NCBI RefSeq assembly: GCF_014635825.1
Contig: NZ_BMDO01000001.1
Location: 682,001-746,000 of the forward strand
From: Mucilaginibacter galii
GTDB lineage: Bacteria; Bacteroidota; Bacteroidia; Sphingobacteriales; Sphingobacteriaceae
Direction of reading: 5' to 3'
DNA length: 64,000 nucleotides
This document shows, piece after piece, positions 26,463 through 35,038 of the stretch. Made by a program: the position numbers and the translations under genes. Position 1 is the first letter of the stretch. The number at the start of each line of letters is the position of its first letter. Under the pieces are notes generated by a model. It did no database searches. It was not told the origin of the DNA and was given only the letters and a program-made list of their open reading frames with translations.

Positions 26463-29400
26463 TTAGAAACCTAAGTTCAAGCTTAAAGTGTACGTACGCG
26501 GGCGTGGATAGAAGTTATTATCTATACCCGAGATAATTTCAGGGTCTAAACCCTTGTACTTAGTAACTACAAATACATTTTGCACGTTAGCACTTAAGTT
26601 AAGCCTGATCTTGTTACGGTAAATCTTACCAAAATCGTAAGCTAAACCGGCATTGTCCATACGTAAGAAAGAGGCATTTTGTATGTAATAATCAGAAAAA
26701 TACTGACTATTGGTAAAGCCTGTTTCTAACAAGTTAGCATTGGCGTTATTGATTAAATCGCCTGCGGTGCTGATAATGGTATTTTGTGTTGCAGCATTAG
26801 ATTGCAGGTTATTATACATGTAGTTACCTAAGTGTGCTCGCAATACGGTGCTCGCAGTCCATTTTTTATAGCTGAACTGGGTACTGAAGCCCATGATAAA
26901 TTTAGGGTAAGGCGTTTTGTAAGTATAAAGGTCATTACCATTAATTACACCATCGTTATTCAAATCCTCATAAATGCCTTGCAACGGCTTACCTGATTTT
27001 GAATCGTATACTTGTTTATATACATAGAACGCACGTGGCGAAGTACCAACCTGGTTAACCTGTATGTTGTTACCCGTACCACCCGATATTCCACCGGTTA
27101 ATACTTGCGACGAACTGTTGTTACCTGTTAACGATAAATTAGTTATCCTATTATAATTATAAGCTACGTTATAATTCAAGTTCCAGGTAATATCTTTTGT
27201 TTTTACGGCAATAGCATTCAAATTGAATTCTATACCGCGGTTAATCATATTACCAACGTTTGATGCACTTAATTGGTTACTGAAATTACTACCACCCGGT
27301 ACAAACACTACTGATAGCAAGTCTTTGGTATTTTTGTAATAAGCATCAACACTACCGCTAATACGCTGGTTAAAGAAACCAAAATCAAAACCAATGTTAG
27401 TGGTTTGCGTAGTTTCCCATTTCAAACTTGCATCATAAGCAGATGGGCTGTAAGTGTTATAGAATGTGTTACCAAATTGATACTGGGAAGCGTTTGTGCT
27501 GTTTTGGAAGTAGGTTGGTATATAACCATAATAAGGAATACCATCCTGCTGACCGGTTACACCATAGCTCAAGCGCAGTTTCAAATCAGAGACAACATTA
27601 GAGGTCTTTAAAAAATCCTCATCAATCATTCTCCAGGTAAAGGCAACGCTTGGAAATACACCATAGTTATAGCTATTATCAGGCGTAAATTTAGATGAAC
27701 CATCGGTACGTATGGTAGCGGCTAATATATACTTAGTATCGAAAGTATAAATTAAACGACCGTAGTACGAAAGCAGCCTGTATTGAGGTATATCAAAAGG
27801 AAAGCTTGGAATAGTATTGCTGATAATAGCAGCAGTACTATTAGTGCTGTAAGAAGCAAAATTACGGTTAGAGGTTCTGAAATCATAAAAACCATAACCA
27901 GCTGTAGCGTTGATATTACTTTTTATGGATTTAAAAGTCTCGTTGTAGTTTAGATATGCCTCAACAACCGAATTGTAGTTTTTTTGATGGTATTGAGAAC
28001 TTAAACCAAATGTACCAAATGACTGTGCTGCGGTAAAAGGCACATAAGTGCTGCCTCCACCTTTCGACAAATCGTAACCTAAGTTTACATTAGCACGTAA
28101 GGCTTTAAGGAAAGGGAAACGGTAATCGGCAGATACGTTACCAAACGTGCGGTAAGTATCACCAATGTTTTTGTTATCGTTTAATAAGGCAACCGGGTTA
28201 CGCGGTGCATTAGGGTTTAGCACTTTATCGGCACCATACCATTCGTAATATCCATTGTACGGCGAACCTTCTCTATACACCTGCTGTGTAGGATCGAAGA
28301 AAACAGCGGCACCTACAGCGCCCTGGTTAGCAAAACGGCTGTGACCGTAGCTACCATTCAGGTTAATGTCCAACTTTAAATCGTTATTGAAAAACCTAGG
28401 ACTTAAACGGATAGCCGCAGTACTACGTTGCAGGCGGTCAGTTCTTAAAAGTCCCTGCTGATCCAAATAACCTACCGATACACGGTAAGGCATATTTTTA
28501 GTGCTACCACCAATACTTAAATTATTATCAGTAGTTAAGGCGTTTTGATAGATCTGATCTTGCCAGTCGGTATTAGCCGAACCCAGCAATGCCGATTTGT
28601 TGGTACCTGTAGCCACATCGTAAGCTTTTACATAAGCACGCACTTCATCAGCACTTAACACATCAACTTTATTACGCAGTGTTGCAATAGAGTTTTTAGA
28701 TGAAAAATTAACCTGTGGAGTACCAGCTGCGCCTTTCTTAGTGGTGATAATGATTACACCGTTTGATGCCCTTGAACCGTAAATAGCTGTAGATGCAGCA
28801 TCTTTTAGTACAGTGAAGGTCTCAATATCATCAGGATTAATTAACGACAATGGGTTAGCCACACCAGAGATGCTGTTGTTGCTCAATGGTACACCATCAA
28901 CCACAATTAGCGGATCGTTACTGGCATTTAATGATGCGCCTTGGCGTATACGAATTGTTGCACCGGCACCAGGCTGACCACTGTTAGTGCTCACTGCCAC
29001 ACCAGCTACCTTACCTTGTATTAATTCGGCAGGGCTGGTGGTAGTACCTTTTTGGAAATCTTTGGATGTAACCGTTGAAATTGCACCTGTTAATTCTTTA
29101 CGGGTTTGCGTACCGTAACCAATAACTACCACTTCATTCAGTGATTTTAATTCGGGCTGCAGGTTAAAGTTTGCAACGGTGTTGGCGCCGGCTGTAACGC
29201 TAATGGTTTGCTGGCTGGTGGTAAAGCCAAAATAGCGGGCGGTAATAGTGTAGCTACCGGCCGGAACGTTGTTGATGCGGAAATTACCATCTACGTCGGT
29301 TGGGGCGCCCATGGTACTGCCTGTGAGGCCCACGGTTACACCTGGTAAAGGCTGGTTAGTGTTATCCAGTACCTTACCGGTAATGGTACCTGTTTGTGCA

Positions 29401-29468
29401 AATGCTACGCACGATAATGCCAGCATTAAGCAAACAAGTACATACTTTTTAAAATAAGTTTTTCTCAT
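26463..29468 (-). CDS. SusC/RagA family TonB-linked outer-membrane receptor
   Basis: A 1001-residue SusC protein. After the signal peptide (LMLALSCVAFAQ) comes a carboxypeptidase-regulatory-like domain (GTITGKVLDNTNQPLPGVTV, about 26-110), then the TonB-dependent plug with VVVIGYGTQTRKELTGAIS and AGVAVSTNSGQPGAGATIRI, and a 22-strand barrel ending in PRPRTYTLSLNLGF with a C-terminal aromatic residue. With SusD it imports the oligosaccharides prepared by the GH13 enzyme. First gene of susC-susD-susE-GH31; the GH13 gene is 115 nt upstream on the same strand. Confidence 0.97.
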   Translation of the reverse strand: MRKTYFKKYVLVCLMLALSCVAFAQTGTITGKVLDNTNQPLPGVTVGLTGSTMGAPTDVDGNFRINNVPAGSYTITARYFGFTTSQQTISVTAGANTVANFNLQPELKSLNEVVVIGYGTQTRKELTGAISTVTSKDFQKGTTTSPAELIQGKVAGVAVSTNSGQPGAGATIRIRQGASLNASNDPLIVVDGVPLSNNSISGVANPLSLINPDDIETFTVLKDAASTAIYGSRASNGVIIITTKKGAAGTPQVNFSSKNSIATLRNKVDVLSADEVRAYVKAYDVATGTNKSALLGSANTDWQDQIYQNALTTDNNLSIGGSTKNMPYRVSVGYLDQQGLLRTDRLQRSTAAIRLSPRFFNNDLKLDINLNGSYGHSRFANQGAVGAAVFFDPTQQVYREGSPYNGYYEWYGADKVLNPNAPRNPVALLNDNKNIGDTYRTFGNVSADYRFPFLKALRANVNLGYDLSKGGGSTYVPFTAAQSFGTFGLSSQYHQKNYNSVVEAYLNYNETFKSIKSNINATAGYGFYDFRTSNRNFASYSTNSTAAIISNTIPSFPFDIPQYRLLSYYGRLIYTFDTKYILAATIRTDGSSKFTPDNSYNYGVFPSVAFTWRMIDEDFLKTSNVVSDLKLRLSYGVTGQQDGIPYYGYIPTYFQNSTNASQYQFGNTFYNTYSPSAYDASLKWETTQTTNIGFDFGFFNQRISGSVDAYYKNTKDLLSVVFVPGGSNFSNQLSASNVGNMINRGIEFNLNAIAVKTKDITWNLNYNVAYNYNRITNLSLTGNNSSSQVLTGGISGGTGNNIQVNQVGTSPRAFYVYKQVYDSKSGKPLQGIYEDLNNDGVINGNDLYTYKTPYPKFIMGFSTQFSYKKWTASTVLRAHLGNYMYNNLQSNAATQNTIISTAGDLINNANANLLETGFTNSQYFSDYYIQNASFLRMDNAGLAYDFGKIYRNKIRLNLSANVQNVFVVTKYKGLDPEIISGIDNNFYPRPRTYTLSLNLGF

Positions 29469-29583
29469 ACAACTTTTAATTTACTGTAAAAGCTTAGCTA
29501 AAGGTTTATTAATGGTTAAGTGGGTGATAGGTTGGTTAGGCCGGGTAGTTAAGGTTAGTATAGTTTTATCATAAGTTTTGGGG

Positions 29584-31422
29584 TTAGTTTAATTCTAAAA
29601 CATACTGCCCTTTGGCAGCAATGGTAAGATTTTTGGTTACCGGCACTAATGCACCGGTTATAACGTCACGGCCCTGAGTGTGGGTTTTAATCACTTCTTT
29701 AAACCGGCTCATGTCTATCGTTTTATTATCGTTAGTACCGTTAAGTACAACCAATACCGTTTTGGCCGGGATAATACGGGCATATACATACGTGCCGCTG
29801 TTATCAGGAACGTAGTGCATCAGTTTACCGCTGGTAATGGCAGGATTGGCTTTGCGCCATTGCAATAATTTTTGCAGATAGCTGAATGCCTCATTTTGTT
29901 TAGCCGAACGGCCGGAAGCCACAAACTGGTTTTCTTTATCGCCAGCCCAGCCACCGGGGAAGTCGGTGCGCACGTAACCGTCGCTTTTTTCTTTTTTGCC
30001 GTCCATTAAAACTTCAGTACCATAGTATATTTGCGGCGTACCCCGAGTGGTTAGCAAGAATGCCAGGGCTTGTTTGTAACGACGCAAATCGGGGTCATCT
30101 TTACGTACAAAACGATCCAAATCGTGGTTATCTAAAAAGGTAAGGACGTTGTTGATGTCGGCAAACATGAAGTCTTGCGCTATCTCTTCATATATTTTAA
30201 ACATGGCGCTTCCCTCTCCCCCGTTATTATTGTTATAACCAAAGGCGTCATTGCTAATAAAGGTCAACGGGAAATCCATTACCGATTTTAAGCCGGCATC
30301 ATGCTGGTTCAGTTTATCGTTTTTTTGCCACCAGGCCGATGCTGATGAACGACCATACCAGCTTTCGCCCACGATGTTGAATTTCGGATACTCGGCTTCT
30401 ACCTCGCGGCACCAGCGCTGCATAAACGCATAATCGGGGTATGGGTAAGTGTCCTGACGAATGCCGTCGACATGGCTGTACTCTATCCACCAAATACTAT
30501 TTTGGATTAAATAATTTGCCAGGTGGCGGTTACGCTGATTCAAATCGGGCATGGATGGTACGAACCAACCGTCTGTTAATACATCCCTATCAGCTTTAGC
30601 CGCATGCGGGTCCATAATGGTATACTTGGCATGATTGGTTTGTACATAAGTACCGCTGTTATTATTGATCCAGTCTTTAGCCGGCAAATCCTTCATCCAT
30701 GGGTGCGAACTGCCACAATGGTTAAAGATCATGTCCATTACAACTTTTAACCCTTTATTGTGCATGGTTTTGGTTAAATCGGCAAATTGCTGATTGGTAC
30801 CAAAGCGAGGGTCAATGTTGTAAAAATTGGTTATGGCATACCCGTGGTATGAACCACCAGGCATCCTGTTTTCCTGTACGGGGTTTAACCAAACGGTGGT
30901 AAAGCCTAAATCTTTTATGTAATCTAAATGCTGTTCAATGCCGGCTAAATCGCCACCATGCCGTGCGTTGGGGTCGTTGCGATCAATGTTTACATCTTCC
31001 AGCGCATCATTCTTTAGATCGCCGTTGGCAAATCGGTCTGGTGTGATAAGGTATAATACATCGGCACTATTGAAACCAGCGGCACCTTCTTTAGTACGAG
31101 CTTTAAGCGGGTAGTTATAGGTGGTCTTTTGCGTGCCATCTGTAAATTGCAGCTTAACCAGTCCCGGTTTGGTTTGTGCTGCAATGTTGAGATAGATAAA
31201 AAGATAGTTGGCATTATCGGTATGCGCTACTTCTTTAATGGTTACACCCGGAAAATTTAAGGTTAGTTTAGATTTGCCAATATTAGTACCGTGCACCATG
31301 ATCTGAAGCTGCGTATTTTTCATGCCCACCCACCAGTTAGCAGGCTCTACCTGTAAAAGTTGCGCAGCCTGTGTTTGACAAGCAGAAATAATAAGTAGCA
31401 GAATAAGTATAGTTCTCTTCAT
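29584..31422 (-). CDS. GH13 alpha-amylase / neopullulanase (SusA-like)
   Basis: A GH13 enzyme of about 612 residues. ATG 31422 (MKRTILILLLIISACQTQA) is preferred; it gives a signal peptide, with C15 a possible lipoprotein cysteine, whereas ATG 31449 adds nine residues. An N-terminal cyclomaltodextrinase-type domain (VEPANWWVGMKNTQLQIMVHG) precedes the barrel with the conserved regions VMDMIFNHCG, GIRQDTYPYPDY (nucleophile Asp), NIVGESWYG (acid/base Glu) and FLDNHDLDRF. This points to a neopullulanase or cyclomaltodextrinase acting on maltodextrins in the periplasm or at the membrane. It lies 115 nt upstream of susC. Confidence 0.94.
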   Translation of the reverse strand: MKRTILILLLIISACQTQAAQLLQVEPANWWVGMKNTQLQIMVHGTNIGKSKLTLNFPGVTIKEVAHTDNANYLFIYLNIAAQTKPGLVKLQFTDGTQKTTYNYPLKARTKEGAAGFNSADVLYLITPDRFANGDLKNDALEDVNIDRNDPNARHGGDLAGIEQHLDYIKDLGFTTVWLNPVQENRMPGGSYHGYAITNFYNIDPRFGTNQQFADLTKTMHNKGLKVVMDMIFNHCGSSHPWMKDLPAKDWINNNSGTYVQTNHAKYTIMDPHAAKADRDVLTDGWFVPSMPDLNQRNRHLANYLIQNSIWWIEYSHVDGIRQDTYPYPDYAFMQRWCREVEAEYPKFNIVGESWYGRSSASAWWQKNDKLNQHDAGLKSVMDFPLTFISNDAFGYNNNNGGEGSAMFKIYEEIAQDFMFADINNVLTFLDNHDLDRFVRKDDPDLRRYKQALAFLLTTRGTPQIYYGTEVLMDGKKEKSDGYVRTDFPGGWAGDKENQFVASGRSAKQNEAFSYLQKLLQWRKANPAITSGKLMHYVPDNSGTYVYARIIPAKTVLVVLNGTNDNKTIDMSRFKEVIKTHTQGRDVITGALVPVTKNLTIAAKGQYVLELN

Positions 31423-31775
31423 GGTTTTGAATAAATCCGTAATCGACAAAATAGCCGCTAAGCTGGTTCAGAATAACTGTCCACTTAATGCACTTATTGT
31501 TTGCTTGGTTACGAAATTTTAATCGGTTTAATAATGATCAACCCTTGGTTTGATTGATGATACAAAGTAATGTTCAAAAAAACACTCTTGCTACTTCTTT
31601 AATAAAAATTTAAAAAATTAACGCTAAATTTTTAATTATTTAGTTGATTTTAAACGATTTACAAAAATAAAAATAGATAAAAATATAACGCTTTTAACGC
31701 TAAATTCAACGGAAAAGTTACAAGCAAGAAGTCAGCATATTGTTTGGTGACGCATTAAAAGCTGACAATCTTAAA
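31423..31775. promoter_or_regulatory. AT-rich upstream region of the GH13 gene with 13-bp direct repeats
   Basis: A gene-free, strongly AT-rich stretch. It holds an exact direct repeat TTAACGCTAAATT at 31618-31630 and 31694-31706, plus a partial ATAACGCTTT at 31685-31694. On the minus strand TTACTTTG near 31563-31570 is a near match to the -7 box. The repeats are candidate binding sites for the SusR-like regulator; this is positional inference only. Confidence 0.35.
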
Positions 31776-31808
31776 TAAAAAAAGACCGCAAGTACATACT
31801 TGCGGTCT
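31776..31808 (-). terminator. Terminator of the GH105-uxaB-uxaA operon
   Basis: GACCGCAAGTA and TACTTGCGGTC form a perfect 11-bp stem with a 2-nt central loop, followed on the minus strand by eight T. It lies 32 bp past the uxaA stop. Confidence 0.9.
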
Positions 31809-31839
31809 CATATAATATAGACTTTTATACTTTAGTATT

Positions 31840-33495
31840 TTACAAAGAAACGCCCCTCTTCCAAGGAATAAAATCATCCTGGCCATGACGAACAGCGCTT
31901 ACTTCCACTTCGCCGCTTGCAACCTGTATAACATAGTCCAAAATACGGGAACCGGCTTCTTCAATAGTTTCTTCACCTTCAATAATTGTACCTGTATTCA
32001 GGTCCATAATGTCACTCATTTTATTGTATAGGTTAGTGTTGGTCGCAATTTTTACTACCGGAGTAATAGGATTACCCGTTGGCGTACCCAAACCTGTAGT
32101 GAACAATACAATATTAGCACCAGATCCTACTTCGGCTGTGGTAGATTCCACATCGTTACCAGGCGTACAAAGCAAGTTCAAACCCGGCTTGGTTACCTTT
32201 TCAGGATAATCCAGTACATTAACAACAGGCGAAGTGCCACCTTTTTTAGCCGCACCTGCCGATTTTATAGCATCGGTAATCAATCCATCTTTAATATTAC
32301 CCGGCGAAGGGTTCATGTCAAAACCTGAACCTACCTCTTCGGCACGCTGGGCATAGGTACGTACCAAATGTACAAAGCGGTTAGCGTCTTCTTCTTCCAC
32401 ACAACGGTCAATCAAATTTTGCTCTACACCGCATAACTCCGGAAACTCGGCCAAAATAACCGAACCACCCAAAGCCACCAGCAAATCGGATGTATAACCA
32501 ATAGCCGGGTTAGCCGATATACCCGAGAAACCATCAGAACCACCGCATTCTAAACCGATGGTAATTTTACTCAAAGGAGCCGGCTGGCGGCTCACTTGGT
32601 TAGCCTGAATTAAACCGGCCAGGGTTTGACGCAAAGCCTGCTCGATCATATCAGACTCTTTACCAATAGTTTGCTGATCTAAGATATACAGTGGCTTGCT
32701 AAAGCCAGGAGAACGTTTTTCAATTTCACGCTGTAATATACTTACCTGTGCATTTTGGCAACCCAAGCTTAAAACGGTTGCACCGGCAACGTTAGGGTGC
32801 GTAATGTAGCCTGCCAGCAAACCGCAAAGTGTTTCAGCATCCTGACGGATGCCACCGCAACCGCCGGTGTGGCTTAAAAACTTAATACCATCTACATTAG
32901 GGAACACTTTGCTTTCTAATCCGGCGGTATCACCGCTTTCTATTTCGGTGTAGAGCACTTCTTCAATGCTCCCGCCTGATTTTACTTTATTAATGAGTTG
33001 CTGCGCCTTGGTTTCGTAAACCTTTTTACGACCATAACCTAAAGGCCGTAGAAGAGATTCTTGTAACACCTCAATGTTGCGGTTCTCGCAAAAAACCATA
33101 GGTATTACTAACCAGTAGTTAGCAGTACCCACGCTGCCATCGGCACGGTGGTAACCTTTAAAAGTACGGTTTTGCCAAGCACTTACGTCGGGCTGCTGCC
33201 AGCCCGAGGTCTGCTTACTTTCGGTTAAGTTGCTGTTGGCCGCATGCACTACGTTAGCGGTAGTTAACAAGCCTCCAGCGGGTATGCGTGCTTGTGCCTT
33301 ACCCACTAAAACGCCATACATATAAATGCTGTCGCCCACCTCAATATCATTAATGGCTAACTTATGCTTAGCTTGTATGGGGTCAATAGTGGTTACTGTA
33401 CCTGTATCATGACTAATTAATTCACCTGCCGGTAAATCAACCAGTGCTACCAGTACATTATCTTTTGGATGAATTTTTAAAATGGTCTTTCTCAT
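31840..33495 (-). CDS. uxaA: Altronate dehydratase
   Basis: A 551-residue UxaA-family dehydratase. The N-terminal SAF domain (KDNVLVALVDLPAGELI) is followed by the large catalytic part with GYHRADGSVGTANYWLVIP, the cysteine-rich THTGGCGGIRQD-like block (LSHTGGCGGIRQD), LGLECGGSDGFSG-like ITIGLECGGSDGFSGI and the C-terminal GLGTPTGNPITPVVKIATN. It converts D-altronate to 2-keto-3-deoxygluconate in the galacturonate pathway, usually with a metal centre. The stop is followed by a strong terminator; uxaB is 12 nt upstream, so the pair is one transcript with GH105. Confidence 0.96.
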   Translation of the reverse strand: MRKTILKIHPKDNVLVALVDLPAGELISHDTGTVTTIDPIQAKHKLAINDIEVGDSIYMYGVLVGKAQARIPAGGLLTTANVVHAANSNLTESKQTSGWQQPDVSAWQNRTFKGYHRADGSVGTANYWLVIPMVFCENRNIEVLQESLLRPLGYGRKKVYETKAQQLINKVKSGGSIEEVLYTEIESGDTAGLESKVFPNVDGIKFLSHTGGCGGIRQDAETLCGLLAGYITHPNVAGATVLSLGCQNAQVSILQREIEKRSPGFSKPLYILDQQTIGKESDMIEQALRQTLAGLIQANQVSRQPAPLSKITIGLECGGSDGFSGISANPAIGYTSDLLVALGGSVILAEFPELCGVEQNLIDRCVEEEDANRFVHLVRTYAQRAEEVGSGFDMNPSPGNIKDGLITDAIKSAGAAKKGGTSPVVNVLDYPEKVTKPGLNLLCTPGNDVESTTAEVGSGANIVLFTTGLGTPTGNPITPVVKIATNTNLYNKMSDIMDLNTGTIIEGEETIEEAGSRILDYVIQVASGEVEVSAVRHGQDDFIPWKRGVSL

Positions 33496-33507
33496 TCTGA
33501 TCTATCT

Positions 33508-35016
33508 TTATACAGCAGCTATTTCTTTGGCTAATATTTGTTTTGTACCAACGGCAACCACCTGCTGCAAGTGCTTCAATACTGCTTCTTTAAAGCCAGG
33601 CAGGCTGCACAGGTCGGCATCCCACAGTATAGTATTATTTAACAAAGTATACGCCACATCGTGTAAATCGTCTTTTTGCCATGCTTCGGAAAAAATATCT
33701 GCCTGGCTGTCAGTAATTACGTAGTCAATACCATGATTAGTACCTATGTACTTTCCGTCATCACTCTTTTTACACTTCATAAACCTGATGAAGGCAGCAA
33801 AGCCCAGGGCAATATGCTCGGGCACTACACTGTGTGATTTATAATGATTGAGCAACAAAGGTATTACCCTACCCTTTATTTTAGAGGAGTATTGCGCGGA
33901 GATGCTTATCCACTGGTGATCGATAGACGGGTTACGGAAGCGGTCTAAAACCTTGCCTGCAAACGCCGATGCATGTTCGTAATCAATATCATAAGGAATG
34001 GCAGGCGCAATTTCTTTCAACATTAACTGATTGATAAAATGGGTAAAACCGGCATCGTCCATAGCATCTTTCACGGTGCGGAAACCCGACAGAAAAGCAA
34101 TGCCACAACTAAGCGTATGCGTACCGTTTAGCAAACGTAATTTAATCTCGCGGTACGATTCAATATCGGGTACCACAACCACGCCCTCATCTACCTGACC
34201 AAAGGATAATACTTCCTTTACATAATTATTGCCTTGTATTGCCCAAAGCGAGTACACCTCCGATACAATGCGCAGATCGTCCTGATAACCAAACTCGCTT
34301 TCTAATTGAGCTGTAAGCTCAGCATTTGGCTTGCCGGGCACAATACGGTCAACCAGCGAATCGCAAAAGTAGTTGGCGTTATTGAGCCATTCTACAAATT
34401 CCGCTTCTAAACCATCTTTTGCAGCCAGTTCCAGTACAATACCTTTCAGCTTTTTACCGTTATCGACGATCAACTCTGTGGGTACAATAACCAACCCACT
34501 CTCTTTACTGCCGTTAAAGGTTTTGTAACGCTCATATAATACGGCCAATAATTTTCCGGGGAACGATACCGGCGGCGTATTTTTGATGCTATCTTCTACC
34601 AGTTGGATACCAACCTCTGTCGTGTTAGAGATCACAATTTTCAAATCGGGACTTTGAGCAATTTTGATGATCTTTTCCCAATCGCTTCCGGCAGAAAGAA
34701 CCCGGCTGATGGCCGAACAAACGATATGCTCCTCTACCTGTGCGCCGTTATCAATACCTTTAATAGATAGCGTGTACAGGCTATCCTGCTTATCAAAATC
34801 TGTTGCCGAACCTGTATCGGTAGATTTTACCACCACTACGCGGCCGTTAAATACACCGCTGCGGTTGGCTTTATCAATATAATAATCGGGCAGGCCGCGA
34901 AGCAGTACCCCGGTTCCAAATTGCAGTACTTTTTCCGGTAATTCAAATACACCCTCCGGCGGCATAACCAGGCCGAGGGCATTAATATTGCTTAAATTAT
35001 TTTTAGATAATATCAT
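33508..35016 (-). CDS. uxaB: Tagaturonate reductase (altronate oxidoreductase)
   Basis: A 502-residue NAD-dependent enzyme of the polyol/mannitol dehydrogenase family. The N-terminal nucleotide-binding region includes VLQFGTGVLLRGLPDYYID and VVVVKSTDTG; the C-terminal catalytic part has the KLRLLNGTHTLSCG-like block (EIKLRLLNGTHTLSCGIAFL), carrying the conserved Lys and Asn-Gly-x-His. It reduces D-tagaturonate to D-altronate, the substrate of the adjacent uxaA product. Uronate isomerase (uxaC), KDG kinase and aldolase, needed to finish the route, are not in this window. The gap to the upstream GH105 gene is 22 nt. Confidence 0.95.
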   Translation of the reverse strand: MILSKNNLSNINALGLVMPPEGVFELPEKVLQFGTGVLLRGLPDYYIDKANRSGVFNGRVVVVKSTDTGSATDFDKQDSLYTLSIKGIDNGAQVEEHIVCSAISRVLSAGSDWEKIIKIAQSPDLKIVISNTTEVGIQLVEDSIKNTPPVSFPGKLLAVLYERYKTFNGSKESGLVIVPTELIVDNGKKLKGIVLELAAKDGLEAEFVEWLNNANYFCDSLVDRIVPGKPNAELTAQLESEFGYQDDLRIVSEVYSLWAIQGNNYVKEVLSFGQVDEGVVVVPDIESYREIKLRLLNGTHTLSCGIAFLSGFRTVKDAMDDAGFTHFINQLMLKEIAPAIPYDIDYEHASAFAGKVLDRFRNPSIDHQWISISAQYSSKIKGRVIPLLLNHYKSHSVVPEHIALGFAAFIRFMKCKKSDDGKYIGTNHGIDYVITDSQADIFSEAWQKDDLHDVAYTLLNNTILWDADLCSLPGFKEAVLKHLQQVVAVGTKQILAKEIAAV

Positions 35017-35038
35017 AGTTCTTTCTGTGTACGAAGTT

